A stretch of 64,000 bases of DNA from positions 14,372,501 to 14,436,500 of the forward strand of contig NC_070603.1 of NCBI RefSeq assembly GCF_027172205.1, read 5' to 3'. Shown piece after piece: positions 1 to 11,722 of this stretch. The DNA is from Podarcis raffonei. Taxonomy: Eukaryota; Chordata; Lepidosauria; Squamata; Lacertidae. A model generated the notes under the pieces. The model searched no databases and was not told the DNA's origin. It saw nothing but the letters and a program-made list of their open reading frames with translations. Within the stretch, counting starts at the first letter, position 1. Each line of letters opens with the position of its first letter. The position numbers and the translations under genes were made by a program.

Positions 1-889
1 ATCCAGGCCAGCAGAATAGCTGTCCTCCCTAGCTTAAAGCACAGAGAACGTTGTTGCAGAGGTTGGATGCGGCTCTCTCTGGGTCACAGCTTGTTCTCTA
101 GTCTGTGCCTGAACAGATTTATATAGGAATCCCTTAATTGGCTCGGACTCCTGCTGGCAGATATAAACTGCCCTCTGCAGAAAGACAGCATTATCTTGGG
201 TGAGGTCTTCTGATCTGCTGTCTGTATTCCCATTGCAAGGGTGGGGTGTGACAGTTTAGCTTCTGAACTTTTCCATTACCTTCCTAGTAGGGATGCATCT
301 AAGCTGTGAGAATTCCTTCCCTTCCAGAACAAAGAACATAGGCTTTCCGAAGACCCTTTTGCCTTGTCTTCTGTCTGTGCATGCAGATGTATGTGGATGC
401 CCACTCCACTTAACATACCACTGCTAAAATGCTTTTGAGGAGCCAAACTTGTGGCTGGGCAACCTTTCCTTCTCAGTTATAGGTGGGAAATTGCTTTTAT
501 ATCACAGCAAACGCACATAATACACTTCAGGCTGTTCAGCTGTGATATGTCCATTGGTCGTGGAATCTATATGTAATTTGTTTTCTTGGTTGTAAAGAAC
601 ATGTATGCAAAAACTCCCTCGTTCTCCTTGCTTCATAGGGACCGTTTTCAAAACTTTAGAAAGCTCAGCCTAAAACAAGACACAGGAAAAGGACAGTTTC
701 CAGGGTCTATGGGGGGGACCCAGTTTTTTGTCCAGAGTTCTAGTTCTATCTTGATGTTTCTACTGTATTCCCATTCTGTTCTTTTAAGTGTTCTTCCTTT
801 TATTGCTTTAGCATACCAGTCAACGGCAAGCGATGCTCTCTCTAAAGATATAGCATTTTGATCAGATTAGACCAGCCTTCCTCAACAAG

Positions 890-990
890 TACCCTATGGA
901 GTACAAATTCTGATCAACTCCAGCCAACATGGCAGATGGCCAAGAGATTATGGGAGTTGTAGTCCAAAACATCTGGAGGGAACTAGGTAG
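890..990. mobile_element. Degraded palindromic hAT-like MITE
   Basis: Contains the conserved block gggagttgtagtccaaaaca with tctggaggg, shared with the intact element at 38649. The left half is diverged. Confidence 0.5.
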
Positions 991-1240
991 GGGAAATCTG
1001 AACTAGACCATTAAAATAAAACAGGTTATTTCATTTATAATATTTATGTCTTGCTTGTCCATTAATAATCCTGAAATGGTTAGGTTTAGTATTGTCATTA
1101 TTATGTAATAACACAGTTGAGTGCAGGGTTTCTGTTTCCTCGGTGTAAAAACATGTCCCAAGGAAAAAGGCTGCTGTGCTGGCAGTAGTAAAGCATAACC
1201 ACTTGTCAGTAGTAACCTTATCAAACCCTAGTGTGTTCAA

Positions 1241-1395
1241 CCTAACTGGGATAGCTCAGTCGGTAGAGCATGATAATCTTAATCTCTGGATTATGGATTT
1301 AAGCCCCATGTTGGGCAAATGATTCCTGCATTGCATAGGGTTGAACTAGATGACCCTCTTGGTCCCTTCCAACTCCATAATTCTATGATTCTACA
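1241..1395 (+). mobile_element. tRNA-Lys-derived SINE with CR1-like 3' end
   Basis: The head follows tRNA-Lys (gatagctcagtcggtagagc, then a weak B box in ttaagccccatgttgggca). The tail ggttgaactagatgaccctc and the ending attctatgattct match the CR1 3' end. It is not a tRNA gene: the acceptor stem and B box are degraded. A second copy lies at 21050 on the other strand. Confidence 0.85.
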
Positions 1396-2595
1396 CGAGT
1401 AGTTTATTAGTAAATCCTCTGACCCAGCAACTCCATATGCTTCCAGTGGAATGTTTGCTGAAGCTCTAGAAGACAGCCTGTGAAAGCACATGGGGCTCAT
1501 TATCTTTGCTTCTCTACCCTCTTGCTCATTCTTTTCTTAGGATGCTTTAAAAAGTAAAATAAACCCGTTTCATATATTACATCTGGAAAGCGACTGCAGT
1601 TTCTAAAGTTCAAGGTGAGCAGGTTTTGTCCATGACTTTGCAAAATTTCCTCACAACTGCAATAAATATTCCACAGTACAGTACTTGAAAAGAGGTAGTG
1701 AAGGCATTCAAAATTGGAATAAGAAAGATTTCAGTTTTCTGAAAAAAATATTGGTCTCTTATGAAGGCAGAGATTATTTAGGACCTAAGGCTCTTCCTTT
1801 GCTTTCTGTTTACGTACTTCCCTTCTTCTGAGTCAGAGCTTTCATGACTTTCATTTCTAAAGCACCAGATGCTTTAGATATTTAGGAAAGAATAGGTCTA
1901 TTTATTTATTTTTAATACAATGCAATCTTGCTTGAGGCTTTCTTGTTTTCTTTCATTTGTAGAACAAAAAAATAAATAAAAATGGCTGCAGTCTTGCTTT
2001 TAAGAGTACTCTAGATTTCCCTAGGCATAATTTCCTGCTCTGGAAGCTGTAATGGTCATTTGTTCTTAAATTGGTTTACCAAGACATGGTGAATAACACT
2101 GGTTTCTTAGTTTTCCCTAGAGACAGCTTACTCCTTTTGTACCTATCCTGCAGGTGTTACCCAAATAATGCAAACACCTAGAAGGGAGAACTTCAACTGA
2201 AATTAAGCAAAGATTTACTGGTGTCAAACTTCAGAAGCTCAACACACTTCCACAGTAATCAATCCATAAATCAAATAGTAATATCCAGCACTATAAATAA
2301 ATCATATCCTGCACTATAAACACATTGAGCATTTAACCACTTGGATGACTCCCAGGAATTGGAGTCTTTTATCTGCCACCTTCCCTCCCAATTCTTGAGT
2401 GTGGTGGTTTTTGGTATGCATAGTATTTGTTTTCGTTTTTGAGAGGTATATCACATTGAGAAAGGAACTTGCCTGTGGAGGAGTTTCATGTACAGGGTGG
2501 GGAATGGGATCTTGGACTCCTGCATCAATCAAAAGGCAACATTCTGTCCTGAGTACTTGGTTCTACTGAGAACAGTGGGAAGAAAGTCTGATATA

Positions 2596-2802
2596 CAGTG
2601 GTACCTCGGCTTACAGACGCTTCAGGTTATAGACTCCACTAACCCAGAAATAGTACCTCGGGTTAAGAACTTTGCTTCATGATGAGAATAGAAATCACGC
2701 GGCAGCAGCAGGAGGCCCCATAAGTTATCTCAGGTTAAGAACAGTTTCAGGTTAAGAATGGACCTCCAGAACAAATTAAGTTCTTAACTCAAGGTACCAC
2801 TG
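2596..2802 (+). mobile_element. TA-flanked MITE, CAGTGGTACCTCGG family
   Basis: Inverted ends cagtggtacctcgg and aaggtaccactg, flanked by TA on both sides as expected for Tc1/mariner-pogo elements. No coding capacity. Related copies lie at 4227, 50309, 54059 (reverse) and 54964. Confidence 0.8.
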
Positions 2803-3729
2803 TACTGGTTGTTGGGGGCGAGGAAGCTTCCCCATGCTTTGAAGAGAGAAGGCCCTTCCCCAGCAGGGCAGTGCATCTAGGACCTGAGTCTGCTTTATGC
2901 CTTCTCTTGCAACTTAAATTTTAGGCTTCCTCAGTCAAGGAAAAGGGGAACAAATGGGGAGAGCAAAATAGGATAGGGTTTTTGAGGTTGGTTTGGGTTT
3001 GGGGTTTTTTTTTGGCATACTTTATCCTTGAATTCAGCAATGTCAGCTCCTGCTGGTATACTAAAAGAGAGAGAACATGCACAAGAGCTGGAAACCACAC
3101 AATGGAAAAAACAAAGATCAGTCTTATTAATAAAAATAATCAGATGGCAACTGTAGTACCTTACTGACATAATACAGTTGGCCTGCACAATGGCTTTCAG
3201 ATGATTCATGAAAATTAATCCCTAGCCAAAGACTGCAGCCCCAAGTTGGACAAAGGAAAGTAGAGCCACAGAAGAGGCGGAGAGCTAGCAAAGAAGTATC
3301 ATGATGCAGTTAAGATGACACCTTGTGGTACAAACAGTTCTCCTTCTGGTGGACTTCTTGTAATATACGCAGTCCTTCCATGTGCATTGCTGTCAGGTGG
3401 ATACTAACATAGGCATGTCAATATATTGTGTGGTTTTCCGGAACCCCAGAAATGTCTTATTCTGCTGATACCTGAAGTGTCTGCTCTTTCACTGTCACCC
3501 CTTTCAAATGTGTAAATACCAGAGTTCTCGTGGATTTATAAGTTCTCCAGAGACTTGAGTACTTTTCCAGCTCTCCATTTGCACTTTGACTAGATGTTTC
3601 TTTCCTAGTCAAACAATAGCTTGTGAAAGAAACTCATTCCTTATTCTCGGATTGCTTATCCTCAGAATTCAGCAGTGTTTACCAGAGCATTTCTGACTTG
3701 AGTGTGAACAGCAATGTATGTCTAGCCTC

Positions 3730-3832
3730 TCCTGGTGCAACTCAACACAGACTATAACTCTAGGTTAGTGGCTGGCGCAATCCAATCAGATGGGTGTGGT
3801 ACAAATAATAAATTATTATTATTAACTTTGGG
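3730..3832 (+). mobile_element. L2-type LINE 3' end fragment
   Basis: Ends gatgggtgtggtacaaataa followed by attattatta, the same 3' end as the longer L2 copies at 39650 and 57617. Confidence 0.6.
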
Positions 3833-4226
3833 AGAGAGGTTACAAATATGGCAGGCTCCTTGGCTCACTCTAAAGTCTGACAGGATCATGTCACATTTAT
3901 TAATATTAGTTTTGTATTCTGTATTTTGTTAACTGGTGGCTGACAGGCAATTGCACTCATGATTTGAATAGAATCATGATCCTGCAGACAGTGTTAGAAA
4001 CTGGGATAGAAAAGCTAGGCGCCAAATGGCTTCTGGGACCTGAGTTGTGGGCGCCAAAACAGAATGTATAGTCACCACTGGGGGGGGGTCAGCAACACTT
4101 TATTTTTTGCTTTGATAAGCATGAATTAATATGCAATTCACCTAAGTGACACATTGTTAATATGACATTTTTAGCAGAAATCGTTAATACGTGTTTAATT
4201 TGGTGTTGACAATAAACATATTGGTA

Positions 4227-4484
4227 CAGTGGTACCTCAGGTTACATACGCTTCAGGTTACATATGCTTCAGGTTACATACGCTTCAGGTTACAGACTCC
4301 GCTAACCCAGAAATAGTGCTTCAGGTTAAGAACTTTGCTTCAGGATAAGAACAGAAATTGTTCTCTGGTGGCGCGGCAGCAGCAGGAGGCCCCATTAGCT
4401 AAAGTGGTGCTTCAGGTTAAGAACAGTTTCAGGTTAAGTACAGACCTCCGGAACGAATTAAGTACTTAACCCGAGGTACCACTG
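4227..4484 (+). mobile_element. TA-flanked MITE, CAGTGGTACCTCGG family
   Basis: Inverted ends with TA flanks, as at 2596. The repeated motif cgcttcaggttacatatg occurs several times at the left end, so this copy has an internal tandem expansion. Confidence 0.82.
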
Positions 4485-6504
4485 TACCATACTTCAGTTT
4501 TCAAAATGCTTTGCTTTTTATTATTAACCTCCTTAACATAATGTTAACATATACTTAACATATACTTCAAGTATTCAAAGCACATACATTTCAGTAATCC
4601 TTGAGTGTCAGCCAGGCGCAAAAAATGGCACCCAGACTTTTTGAGGTGCTTGCAAATGGAGAATCTTTAGGCACAAAATGTGCTCTGCGCTCTGCTAATT
4701 TCAAACCCTGCTTGCAGATGTTGGATTCCAGCTCTTATCAGCCCCATCTAGCATGGCCAGTGGTCAAAGCAACATCTGTGATCCCTGATCTACTGCAGGC
4801 ATGTACTATAAAATATTTTCCGCTTTCTCTCGAGCTTATTGTGCAATGGATCTGTATAGTTCTCCTAGAAACAACTTGTTGCAAAATCCAAAACTGACAG
4901 TCATTGGAGACACTGTATATGTTGTGGCCGAAAAGCAGTGGCAATTGTTATGTGCCACGTTGTCAGCTATTTAAATACCTGGTGGGTTGTGTGTTTTTTT
5001 AAGCCCAAATGCCTGTAGTTTTAGACTCATACAAATGTGCATACACTCAGAAGACTTTGGTATAATAGATTTTTAAAAATTAAAACCCCTATTAAATATC
5101 AGGTTTGTGTTTTTATTTAAAGCAGCTAAAGCCACAGTGATTGAAGTTGGTTGTAAGAAAAGCTTTATTGTTCCCAGAAGTATATTAGACAGGCTTCTTG
5201 ATCCGTCAGGAAGGCAGTGAGCTCCAAAGGGTTCTGATATCCTCAAAGTGTTCTGTTCTCTCTCACACACATACACAGAAAATCAGCACTGTCAGATTTA
5301 GCAGCGTTTCTTTATCTTGCAAAAGCAAAATGTTGCCTGCAGATTATAATAACCCACTTCCTTGCCAGCCCACTTGCCTAGGTAACTAATGTTAACCACA
5401 TGTGTTTTAAAAGACGAGACACAGCTTTTACTTTCCCAGGTTAGTGGCTATTTGCAAGCCTGCTCCTGTTAAAGGGGAGCGGGTGTAGCTAAGGTTAAAA
5501 ACTTCACAAACTAATTTGAAACATTATAGACAACAGACTAGAGAATCCAAGTGCACGAGTTGTATAGCAAAATACAGGTTTATAAGATTCCCATTGCGAA
5601 CTCCCATTACAGCACTCTTGCATTCTTCACAGGACATGAATTTCTCTCTTGTTGAGGAACAACTGTGACTGTATGCAGTCCTCTTAATCCCCGAAATAGC
5701 AGGGTTCGGCCTCCTCCCTGTAAATGTTGCAGGAAATTACCATCTTCAGCTTGTCTTATGTGAATGTTTTTTTTTCTCCTTCTCAGCCTCCTCCTAATCA
5801 AGAGTTGTCCCAAGATAGTTCTCTAGGTCCAGAGTGGAGAAGGGATGTTTGTTGCTTAGATACGGCTCTGGGAACCACACCATCCTGCTGTTTACTTTTA
5901 ATAGTGACCAAGCTTTTGCTGATTTGCTCTGGAGGGTAAAGCTGTTGCAAGTTAAAGCTGTCAGTGTGCTGATTTTTGGCAGTAGCCTGGATTCTGAATG
6001 TCGCTCCAAAGGAACATAGTGTTGCCAGAAGCTGCTGCCTTTGTTTATCCTGGATTATGTAGGGTGGCTTTGGAAGAACTGTGGTGACACTGCTTGGTGG
6101 AGCTGTGGTAGCGCTCCTTCTGTTCCACGAGGCTTTATGTGCCAGGTCTGTGTTCAATGGGCCTGGCCACCAGCAGCCTCTGCGGTGGAGTGCCTGTCAT
6201 CAGTCGCAGAGGAGCGCATGTTGAGCCAAGGAACTCGGTTGCTCCTGCGTGGCCTGTCCTGGAAGATAGGCAGGCAGGTATGCGCTGCTCAGAAGGCATT
6301 AAAAGCATAGAAGAGGTAAGCCGGGAGCCAAAAAAGGAGTTCAAAGGATGCTCAGAGGACACTTTCACAAGTGAAGAGCAAGTCAGCTGGGGGTTGGGAA
6401 AGTCTTGTCAGTAGTGCCCAGGGGACCGTTCATTGGAAACTGGCAGCTTGCAACTTGGCTAAATTCCTAGACTACATGCTTTATTTTTCCTACTCAGTAG
6501 TGGG

Positions 6505-6725
6505 CTCCGAACATAGAAAGCTTCCTTATATAGAGTCACACCATTGGTTTGTCTAGTTCAGTATCGTCCACGCTGACTGTCAGTGGCTCTCCAGGGTTTT
6601 GGGCAGGAGTCTTTTCCCAGCCCTAACTGGAAATAGCAGGGATTGAAACTCAGACCTTCTGCTTGCAGAACATGTGCTCTGCCGTTGAGCCATAGTCCTT
6701 TCCCATAGAGTCCTATGCCATAGTG
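6505..6725 (-). mobile_element. tRNA-derived SINE (family with AAGGCAGCTTCCTATGTTC-like tail)
   Basis: On the minus strand an A-box-like tggctcaacggcagagcac and B-box-like ggtctgagtttcaatcc are followed by a body with aaccctggagagccactg and a tail aaggaagctttctatgttc. Other copies lie at 29345, 44803 and 48678. Confidence 0.7.
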
Positions 6726-7519
6726 CCATAGAGTCCTGACCAACAAAGTCAGGAGGTGCCATCGGTTTTACAGATGTAGGATGCGTGTGTGTGGACTTTT
6801 GGTGTTCTGTGTTGCCCCAAAAGCAAATCTAGAAATACACACACACACGCAAAAGGCACTTAATGCAATATTCTCCAGGCCAAAGGCTTTCTGTCAAATT
6901 GGCAGTGCTGCCAGTTATTAAATGTACTTTCAGTATTGCTACAGCTCTGGTTCCATGCTTATGTGCATTGAACTGATGCCACCGGACCTGATTGATAAGC
7001 TAATTGGTTTTAAGAAACCTCCATCTTGATGTAGTCTTAGAGTCATGCTGAGTCTTCCTGATTTCTCTCTGAAAACACTTTTCCTGTCAGCAGAATGTGC
7101 TCAGCTGAGGCATAGGTTGCCCGAGTTCCGATATAGAAAGCGGTCACGGAAATCCCTTTGGCTTCTGTCCTGTCAGTGTCTGATAGGACCTGTCCCTTGG
7201 CTTTTGGCTGCCTCTCAAATTTGCTGGAATTTGTTTATTCCAAATACTTCATGACAGAGGGACAAAAGAATCATCAGTGGTCTGGACTGTTTGTTTTACT
7301 ATACAGTAGAAAGCTTCCTGTCTGGCTGTAATCATATGAGGATGGTGGGATTAGTTTTTTTTAGTGTAAGGCTTCTGTGAGAAGGGGAAAAAAGGAAGCC
7401 CAAGGTCTCCTTCTTTGCCAGCTCTCTTTCTTCTGCTTCCTGTCGGCCCCCACCCCTCCTTCCTCTCTGCTACGGGGACTGGTTTGCAATGAAGACAAGA
7501 GTCCTCAACCTAGAGCTTC

Positions 7520-7662
7520 AGATCTGATCCATTGAGATGGTACACTCCAGATGGGAGTGTAACTTCCATCATCCCTGACCAATGGTCATGCTGTCTGGGG
7601 CTGATGGGAATTGTAGTCCAGCATCATCTGGAGGGCACCATGTTAGTTATCCCTGCATTAGG
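7520..7662. mobile_element. Palindromic hAT-like MITE, diverged
   Basis: Two opposed halves, tccatcatccctgaccaatg and gatgggaattgtagtccagc, like the intact element at 38649. Duplications at the ends are not clear. Confidence 0.6.
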
Positions 7663-7758
7663 TCAAAAGGATGTTTGCATAATTTACCTAATTCTACTCC
7701 CCACCCTCTAAAGAGGGTTTTTGCCAAATTCTAGCTTCTGGCATGTTGTAAACCTAGC

Positions 7759-8101
7759 ATGTGGCACTGTGAGTTAAACCACAGAGCCTAGGACTTGCTG
7801 ATCAGAAGGTCGGCGGTTTGAATCCCCGCAACGGGGTGCGCTCCTGTTGCTTGGTCCCTGCTCCTGCCAACCTAGCAGTTCGAAAGCACGTCAAAGTGCA
7901 AGTAGATAAATAGGTACCACTCCGGCGGGAAGGTAAATGGTGTTTCTGTGTACTGCTCTGGTTCTCCAGAAGCGGCTTAGTCATGCTGGCCACATGACCC
8001 GCTGTACGCCGGCTCCCTCGGCCAATAAAACGAGATGAGTGCCGCAACCCCAGGGTCGGCCATGACTGGACCTAATGGTCAGGGGTCCCTTTACCTTTTT
8101 T
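7759..8101 (+). mobile_element. Sauria SINE, copy 1
   Basis: The tRNA-like head (gagttaaaccacagagcc, then B box ggtttgaatcc), the body agtgcaagtagataaatagg and the tail ggggtccctttacctt identify the lizard Sauria SINE. The first bases are lost or diverged. aacctagc and aatctagc at the two ends may be a target-site duplication with one mismatch. Confidence 0.88.
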
Positions 8102-8689
8102 AATCTAGCCCTAGCAGTTTAAAGGGGGCCTGTCCATGCACATGTGGAAATCTCCTTCCCAGGCTTTGTCCGTAGTAGCATGCACCTTTCCCTTAGGTTT
8201 CCCATCAGGTAGGTTGGTGTTCTGGGTATTGGAACACTTTATTCCAAGTTTTACAGGCCACCTGGGGGAAAGCTGAGTGCATTTGAGTGCAAGAAAGTAG
8301 AAGCATTCCTTCTTGCAAAGGCAAACTGTACTGAGACAGCTCCTGTGTGTGTTCTGTCACTTGAGATGTGTTAAGTCAGCTGTTAGCTATATCATATGCT
8401 TACCTTGCAGTTAGTTTCTCTTGCTGTTCCACTGCTGAGTGCCACTTGCAGCCATTGCTTCCTATATCATTGCTTGTTTCTCTGCATCTTCTGTTATTGT
8501 AGGAGATGGGGCTGCAAGAATGGGAAGGGGGAAATGGCTTGTGACTGGAGGGGGGTGCCTTTGCTCATCTAAAGCTTTTCTCCTAAGATTTGATGTAAAT
8601 GGCAAGCAAAAGTATGGATATTTGGGACTTCTTTTCACGTTGGTGACATACAAAATATTCTAAATCACTTAAAAAAGAGAGTAACTGAA

Positions 8690-8945
8690 CATGACAAAAG
8701 CAATGCAACAGCAGTACAACAGAAAAGCAGACATGTTCCTCAGGCACCTTGGAGAGCGTTTTCAAAAGCAGGCATTGCATGCTGGCGTAAAGAACGTCAA
8801 CTCAAGGGAGGGAGTTCCACAGGGTGGTTGCCACAACAGAAACAGACCTGCTTTGAGGAAAGATCTTACTCTGCATGCTCTTCATGCTTTCCAAAGGAAA
8901 AGGTTTGCAGAGCAATGCTTTCTCAGATGATCTCAACCAGTGGGA
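8690..8945 (-). mobile_element. L2-type LINE fragment
   Basis: The minus strand reads SVSVVATTLWNSLP, the conserved stretch near the C-terminus of L2-type ORF2 (compare [14 protein letters not shown] at 57840). Broken on both sides. Confidence 0.5.
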
Positions 8946-9232
8946 AGGCGCAGTATGGTACTCCTTGTGCAGGGAACTGCTTCTTGATTTCCTCTGCCCG
9001 CCCCCGCCCCCAGCATGCAGTTTCCTTGTCTTCAGTTGTTTGTGTTTGGTAGCTTTTGAGAAGCTGAGATTGGAAGGTGCTCCCCTTGGGTAATGCATAC
9101 CTGGGATCCAAGTGCTTATGAAGTTTAAGTGTGTTGGGCCAAAAACGTGGACTATAGTTGGGGGGGGGTGTCCTTGTTTATGTTGTTCATATATGCAACC
9201 TTCTGCACTACTGCTTATAACTGGGGTTGTTC

Positions 9233-9490
9233 GCAAGAAGAAGAAGAAGAGTTTTGGATTTGATATCCCGCTTTATCACTACCCGAAGGAGTCTCAAAGC
9301 GGCTAACGTTCTCCTTTCCCTTCCTCCCCCACAACAAACACTCTATGAGGTGAGTGAGGCTGAGAGACTTCAGAGAAGTGTGACTAGCCCAAGGTCACCC
9401 AGCAGCTGCATGTGGAGGAGCGGAGATGCGAACCCGGTTCCCCAGATTACGAGTCTACCGCTCTTAACCACTACACCACACTGGCTCTCA
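9233..9490 (-). mobile_element. MIR-like CORE-SINE
   Basis: On the minus strand: gtgtggtgtagtggttaaga (A box), accgggttcgcatc (B box), then ctgctgggtgaccttgggct as in MIR-type SINEs, ending in a (CTT)n tail. Confidence 0.75.
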
Positions 9491-10536
9491 AGGGAGGCTT
9501 AATCTTAAAAATTGAAAGATTATGATTGGGGCTGTGCATACTTTAAAATAATAAACCCTAGAAAAAAATCTGAATACAGTACTATAATGACCAAAATTAT
9601 GCAGGGGTGGGAAGCTGAATTTGGCTGCCTGTATAACAGATACAGATTCAACCAACTTGCACCCATCTCTTTTGTATGCATAATGTTATTTCTGTGCCTG
9701 CATAGTGCCACAGAACACAACTTTTGATATGGCTTGTGACCTGTGAGCAATTTTGGGGTAAGGGTGTTGGTGAACATTTCCAAGGGTTAACATTTAACTC
9801 TTTTTAGTCGAAGTTCTGCTGTTGAATGATGAAATTAGTGAAGAATCTCTCAGTGTTAGTCCTTTTGGGCAATATTATTATAACCCACGTGGTGGTCTGT
9901 TAAATGCAGACAATGCTTGTGTCTAACACTGTCTGTCTCAACCCTTTGGCTCTGTAATTCTCATCTTAGCACATATTAACAGGTTGGAAACTCAGCAACT
10001 TGCAGGTATCCAATGCTGCTAAACCAGGAAGATTTCCGGACTGTGAAACTGTAGCACACTTTTGCTTACCCTCCCTGGTGTACATGACTCACGATGAGCA
10101 CTTGCTGAATGGAGTCCTGACCAAAACTCTTAGGCAGCTGGTGCCAGGCATCCTACGTTTGCAGGATACAAAAAAACAGTAGAAATTGCACAAAGTGGAA
10201 ACTGTAGGAATGGGGACATAATGTGTGTGGGAGAGGAGGGGGCGGGGAGAATACAATTAATGCAACAAAGAAAGTAGAGTCTAGTGTTTGAAATTTCAGT
10301 ATTGCTTTGCGATAAGACTCCTGCCTTGGTTTTAGCATTATCACTCAGCAGAAGTATAGAAAACTTGGTTCCTGAACCTAACAACTACAACAAAAAACCA
10401 TCTAAAACACATTTGGTTGATTCTCTGCAAAGAATGCACTTCTGTATTGGTGGTAGGAGCAATAAGGAAACTCCCAAGTATTTCAAAATATTCTTCCCTA
10501 GTGCTGTAGTGAAAATACTGACCCATGATGGCAGAC

Positions 10537-11111
10537 ACTGCAGATGGTGACAGCAGCCACGAAATTAAAAGACGCCTGCTTCTTGGGAGAAAAGCAATGA
10601 CAAACCTAGACAGCATCTTAAAAAGCAGAGACATCACCTTGCCAGCAAAGGTCCGGATAGTTAAAGCTATGGTTTTCCCAGTAGTGATGTATGGAAGTGA
10701 GAGCTGGACCATAAAGAAGGCTGATTGCCGAAGAATTGATGCTTTTGAATTATGGTGCTGGAGGAGACTCTTGAGAGTCCCATGGACTGCAAGAAGATCA
10801 AACCTCTCCATTCTGAAGGAAATCAGCCCTGAGTGCTCACTGGAAGGACAGATCCTGAAGCTGAGGCTCCAATACTTTGGCCACCTCATGAGAAGAGAAG
10901 ACTCCCTGGAAAAGACCCTGATGTTGGGAAAGATGGAGGGCACAAGGAGAAGGGGACAGCAGAGGACGAGATAGTTGGACAGTGTTCTGGAAGCTACCAG
11001 CATGAGTTTGACCAAACTGTGGGAGGCAGTGGAAGACAGGAGTGCCTGGCGTGCTCTGGTCCATGGGGTCACGAAGAGTCGGACATGACTAAACGACTGA
11101 ACAACAACACA
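10537..11111 (+). mobile_element. Bov-B (RTE-type) LINE, 5'-truncated 3' end
   Basis: The frame encodes the C-terminal part of the reverse transcriptase ORF (VMYGSESWTIKKADCRRIDA, LRLQYFGHLMRREDS), followed by the typical Bov-B end shape ggtcacgaagagtcggacatgactaaacgactgaacaacaac. A perfect 12-bp duplication atgatggcagac flanks it (10525-10536 and 11112-11123). The ORF is closed by a TAG at 10972 where related copies read Trp-Leu-Asp, so it is inactive. The ATG that opens the frame belongs to the target site, not to the LINE. Confidence 0.92.
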
Positions 11112-11674
11112 ATGATGGCAGACTTCACTTGTGTGACATTGTCAAGCAGAGGCGCCAAGTTGAGCAGAAGATTGGAAGGGAGCCGATGACACACACATGA
11201 CATAGGCGTGATGCAGGGACTCAGGGAGGAGCCAGGGGGTGCAGCCGAACGTGGTGGCAGCATGGCTTCAATGATTGACGGCTCCTCCTCTCTGGCACTC
11301 AGCATCATCCTCCTCCTCCTCCTGCCACCACCAGCCAGGAGCTGCTTCCCCTCATCCTTCCCGTCCGTGGCAGCAGCAGCAGGCGGAGCTACCAGCCACT
11401 GAAGCCACTCCACTCTCAGGCTCCTCCATCCCCTGATAGTTCTCAAATATTTTATCGGGGGACCCGAAGGGACCTGGGCCCCTTAGAGTTGGCACCTATG
11501 TTGTCAAGAGAGTCTCTTTATAATCAAGGGACTGAGGTGTATTTGCAAGTCAGGTGTTAAATGGGTGTGAAAGGCCATTGGGGGGGGGTCTGCTTGGGAT
11601 GCATGTGAGGTTATTGGTGGTCTGCCCACTTGTAAAGAAAGTGCATTCAGTTGCTGTCTCTTTCTCCCTTGCAG

Positions 11675-11722
11675 AACTCATCATGTATCATTTTTGCTGC
11701 CAGACATGCCAGTGCTTCTACG
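11675..11722 (+). CDS. CS: CS coding exon 2 (end of mitochondrial presequence)
   Basis: Sixteen codons reading [16 protein letters not shown], between a cttgcag acceptor and a gtaagc donor, phase 0 on both sides. This is the Arg- and Ser-bearing end of the matrix-targeting presequence; the mature enzyme is known to begin near ARHASAS in mammals. It is one codon shorter than the human exon (a single Ser before Thr). Confidence 0.92.

Larger units (their letters stand above)
1..11674 (+). other. CS: CS intron 1 (inferred), 3' part
   Basis: No coding exon is recognisable here. It holds the tRNA-Lys SINE at 1241, two TA-flanked MITEs (2596, 4227), LINE and SINE fragments, a Bov-B 3' end and a Sauria SINE, listed separately. 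Stretches such as 1400-2590, 2810-3720, 4490-6500 and 9500-10520 show nothing recognisable. A separate gene in this region cannot be excluded but has no support. Confidence 0.6.

Noticed and set aside
1243-1315. tRNA-Lys-like sequence
   Set aside because: It is the head of a SINE: a CR1-like tail follows and the tRNA stems do not pair well.
5798-6157. Minus-strand frame of 119 codons in CS intron 1
   Set aside because: No recognisable domain, no splice or promoter context. I considered a gene because of its moderate GC content but could not support it.
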